Of a DNA stretch of 64,000 nt, positions 62,093 through 64,000 are shown piece after piece. A program made the position numbers and the translations under genes. The first letter of the stretch is position 1; each line of letters starts with the position of its first letter. Below the pieces are notes generated by a model. It was not told the origin of the DNA and ran no database searches. It saw only the letters and a program-made list of their open reading frames with translations. Source of the DNA: Bufo bufo (Eukaryota; Chordata; Amphibia; Anura; Bufonidae); assembly GCF_905171765.1 (NCBI RefSeq), contig NC_053390.1, positions 584,996,471-585,060,470 on the forward strand, written 5' to 3'.

Positions 62093-62437
62093 TAGAACAG
62101 GTTCTGTAGACATCTATGTGGAATCAGCTGACGACGGTGTAAAAGGAGTGCACTCTTTCACACTGCAGTAGGATCTTGGACCTCTGCACGGTTCTTTATA
62201 CCTGGCGCTAACATCGACCTGTAAGGCTAAGTTCACACTTTGGTCAGTTATTTGGTCAGTTTTGGCCCCGTAACTGCCCAAATAAGTGAAGTGTGCAGTG
62301 ATTCTAAGAGCGACGCCTCTCATGTGTGTGTCATACTGACTCACAGTATTGTTTCACTAACACACCAGACTCCCTACACGTGTTACTGCAAGGCACAGTG
62401 TTTTACACCACTATACAGGCTCTCTGCAGCCAAGAAA
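62093..62437. other. No gene; possible continuation of the hAT element at 50675
   Basis: Noncoding sequence (for example TTTGGTCAGTTATTTGGTCAG) without termini. Assignment to the interrupted hAT element is a guess from position. Confidence 0.3.
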
Positions 62438-62665
62438 TACAGTCAGGTCCATAAATATTGGGACATCAAGACAATTCTAACATTTTTGGCTCTATGCACC
62501 ACCACAATGGATTTGAAATGAAACGAACATGATGTGCTTTAACTGCAGACTGTCAGCTTTAATTTGAGGGTATTTACATCCAAATCAGGTGAACTGTATA
62601 GGAATTACAACAGTTTGCATATGTGCCTCCCACTTGTTAAGGGACCAAAAGTAATGAGTTTATTT
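62438..62665 (+). mobile_element. Tc1/mariner-type terminal fragment
   Basis: Begins CAGTCAGGTCCATAAATATT after a TA (62438-62439), like the terminus of a Tc1/mariner element with long inverted repeats. The inner sequence includes GGACATCAAGACAATTCTAA. The similarity stops near 62665 and no opposite end is present, so the copy is truncated. Confidence 0.65.
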
Positions 62666-64000
62666 TTGATGTTTATAAGTGTGATGGTGCTAAAGTGCCA
62701 AAATAAAGCACCTTTTGGACTTGAACCCTGTTGTCAGAGAAGTCTGTGATTGCGACCCCCCCCCCCCTTCCCCCGAGAGAGAGTGATCCCTTACACAGTC
62801 TATTGCTAGGTTTAGTGTTCAATGTGAAAACTATAGGATTTTAGAACTTTTTATTCCTGGCTTGTCCAGGAATACATCATTTCTAACATGTTCTGGCAGC
62901 CTGCCTCCTCTACTGAAATTATTTATTCACGGACAACCCCTTTAAAAGGAAATGTGTCATCAGAAAATCACCAATAGTATAAATCAAGGTTTCATGTTGA
63001 ACATATTTTTAAGATATTTTGATTATATTATTTGTAAATTTCTATATCATTTTTTAAAATGCTTGAGAAAAATAAAAAACTCTGGACCAGAAGATGGAGC
63101 CAGCACGGAGAACCAGAGAGGCGAGGAGGAAGTAAGTATGAAGACAGGCTGCTGGCACCTGTTAGAAATTATGTATTCATGGACAACACCTTTAAGCATT
63201 TAGACACACTATGAAAAGCTGCACTTTTTTTAACAGTTGATTTGAACTATAAAAATATATGTATTCTGGTTTGATCCCACACTCAAAAAATAATAATAGG
63301 CTCACAGAATTTTTGAAATATTGAATTTAGATTGCTAGCCTGATTATAGGCAGTGACTGATGTAAGTGATGAAAGTATCTGTACAGTATTCTGGAATATG
63401 TTGGTCCAAAATAGGTACCAAAAAGAAAAAGATAAAACATGAGTATGGTCTATTTGATGCCATTGCAATATGCAGTACGTCAGCAGGGGGCGATCTTCAG
63501 CTACTGGTTTATTTGAATTCTCTTTTTGCAATTAAACTTCAATAATTTAGGCAATTTCCAAAAAAGTGGAAGTCACTGTAGATGAAGACAGTATGAAAAC
63601 TACTTTTGCCTGTAGTAAACCATCAACTTCATTTAATAAACTTAGACTGGTTGCTATGAGCAACAATACCTTTTTTTGCATTGGATAGTAAAGCCATGTA
63701 ACTGACTGACTATGGCACTCCAGGGTAGTGGGGTGTGCTGGATGTAAAGGTCCCTTAACATAGGACGATTGTTCTGCCCATTTTGTGTATAATAAATGTG
63801 TGTAATGTGCTGTAAAGATTATACTGAAATGTTATGTTTGACGTTGCTGCCATCTAGTGGTCAAAGTTAGTTTCTACTTCGCCAGAACTTTACAGGAAGT
63901 GTATTGTTCTCTGAGTCAGAGGCAGTAACCTTTAACCTGGAACTGTATTTCCTCCATTTCATCACTGCTCCTGGATCTTGCAGGCTGCATGCAGAGGAGC
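62666..64000. other. No gene seen; degenerate repeats
   Basis: A C-run is at 62755-62767. Similar text (ATTATTTATTCACGGACAAC near 62918 and ATTATGTATTCATGGACAAC near 63169) suggests decayed repeated units. The rest is unrecognised. No exon-like segment could be supported. Confidence 0.5.

Overview
This is a vertebrate nuclear sequence, most likely from an anuran amphibian, made almost entirely of transposable elements nested in one another. The reasons are the mixture of Tc1/mariner, piggyBac, hAT and PIF/Harbinger-type DNA transposons with sushi-type and other Ty3/Gypsy retroelements and CR1-like LINE remnants, eukaryotic splice-like signals, CpG-poor AT-rich spacers, and the absence of operons or dense genes. 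The species cannot be named from sequence alone. No host gene is certain. One 114-nt exon candidate (49706-49819) is the only hint of one.

Layout. 1-400 is a ~112-bp tandem repeat. 986-7178 is a decayed piggyBac-type transposase copy split by a pol-less LTR retrotransposon (1034-4182, 5-bp target duplication) and a hAT element (4424-6262, ~8-bp duplication). Removing both reconnects the transposase codons. 7179-11300 is a sushi-like Gypsy element (5' LTR, broken gag-pol) that stops at a hammerhead-like RNA motif. 12172-12771 is a 600-bp foldback. 14780-16918 is a CR1-like LINE remnant interrupted by a hAT MITE. 16927-19576 is the left part of another hAT element with a 1.4-kb minisatellite. 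19577-28784 is a complete 9.2-kb piggyBac element bounded by TTAA, carrying a broken transposase, arrays of giant palindromes, two Tc1-type insertions and a solo LTR. 29690-36900 holds a second hammerhead-bearing element fused to a second Gypsy element (minus strand), with another Tc1 copy and a Harbinger-type MITE. 36918-37225 is a third hammerhead-related insertion with a 14-bp target duplication. 39075-47574 is a complete 8.5-kb hAT transposon with an intact 1136-codon transposase and three tandem arrays, flanked by exact 8-bp duplications. 50675-54417 is the left part of a further hAT element. 54418-55974 is an intact Tc1/mariner element whose transposase I count as DD35E. 55984-62092 is a transposase-less relative of the 9.2-kb piggyBac element in the opposite orientation. 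The remainder is degenerate repeat or unrecognised sequence.

Most striking are: (i) three copies of a hammerhead-ribozyme-like RNA whose helices covary between copies, two of them abutting truncated Gypsy pol in the same orientation; (ii) piggyBac ends in which three hairpins keep their order and pairing while their sequence changes between two elements; (iii) the intact hAT and Tc1 transposases, which suggest recent activity; and (iv) the 296-bp x 8 array immediately upstream of the hAT transposase start. All boundaries were found by eye from terminal repeats and target duplications. No database search or folding program was run.
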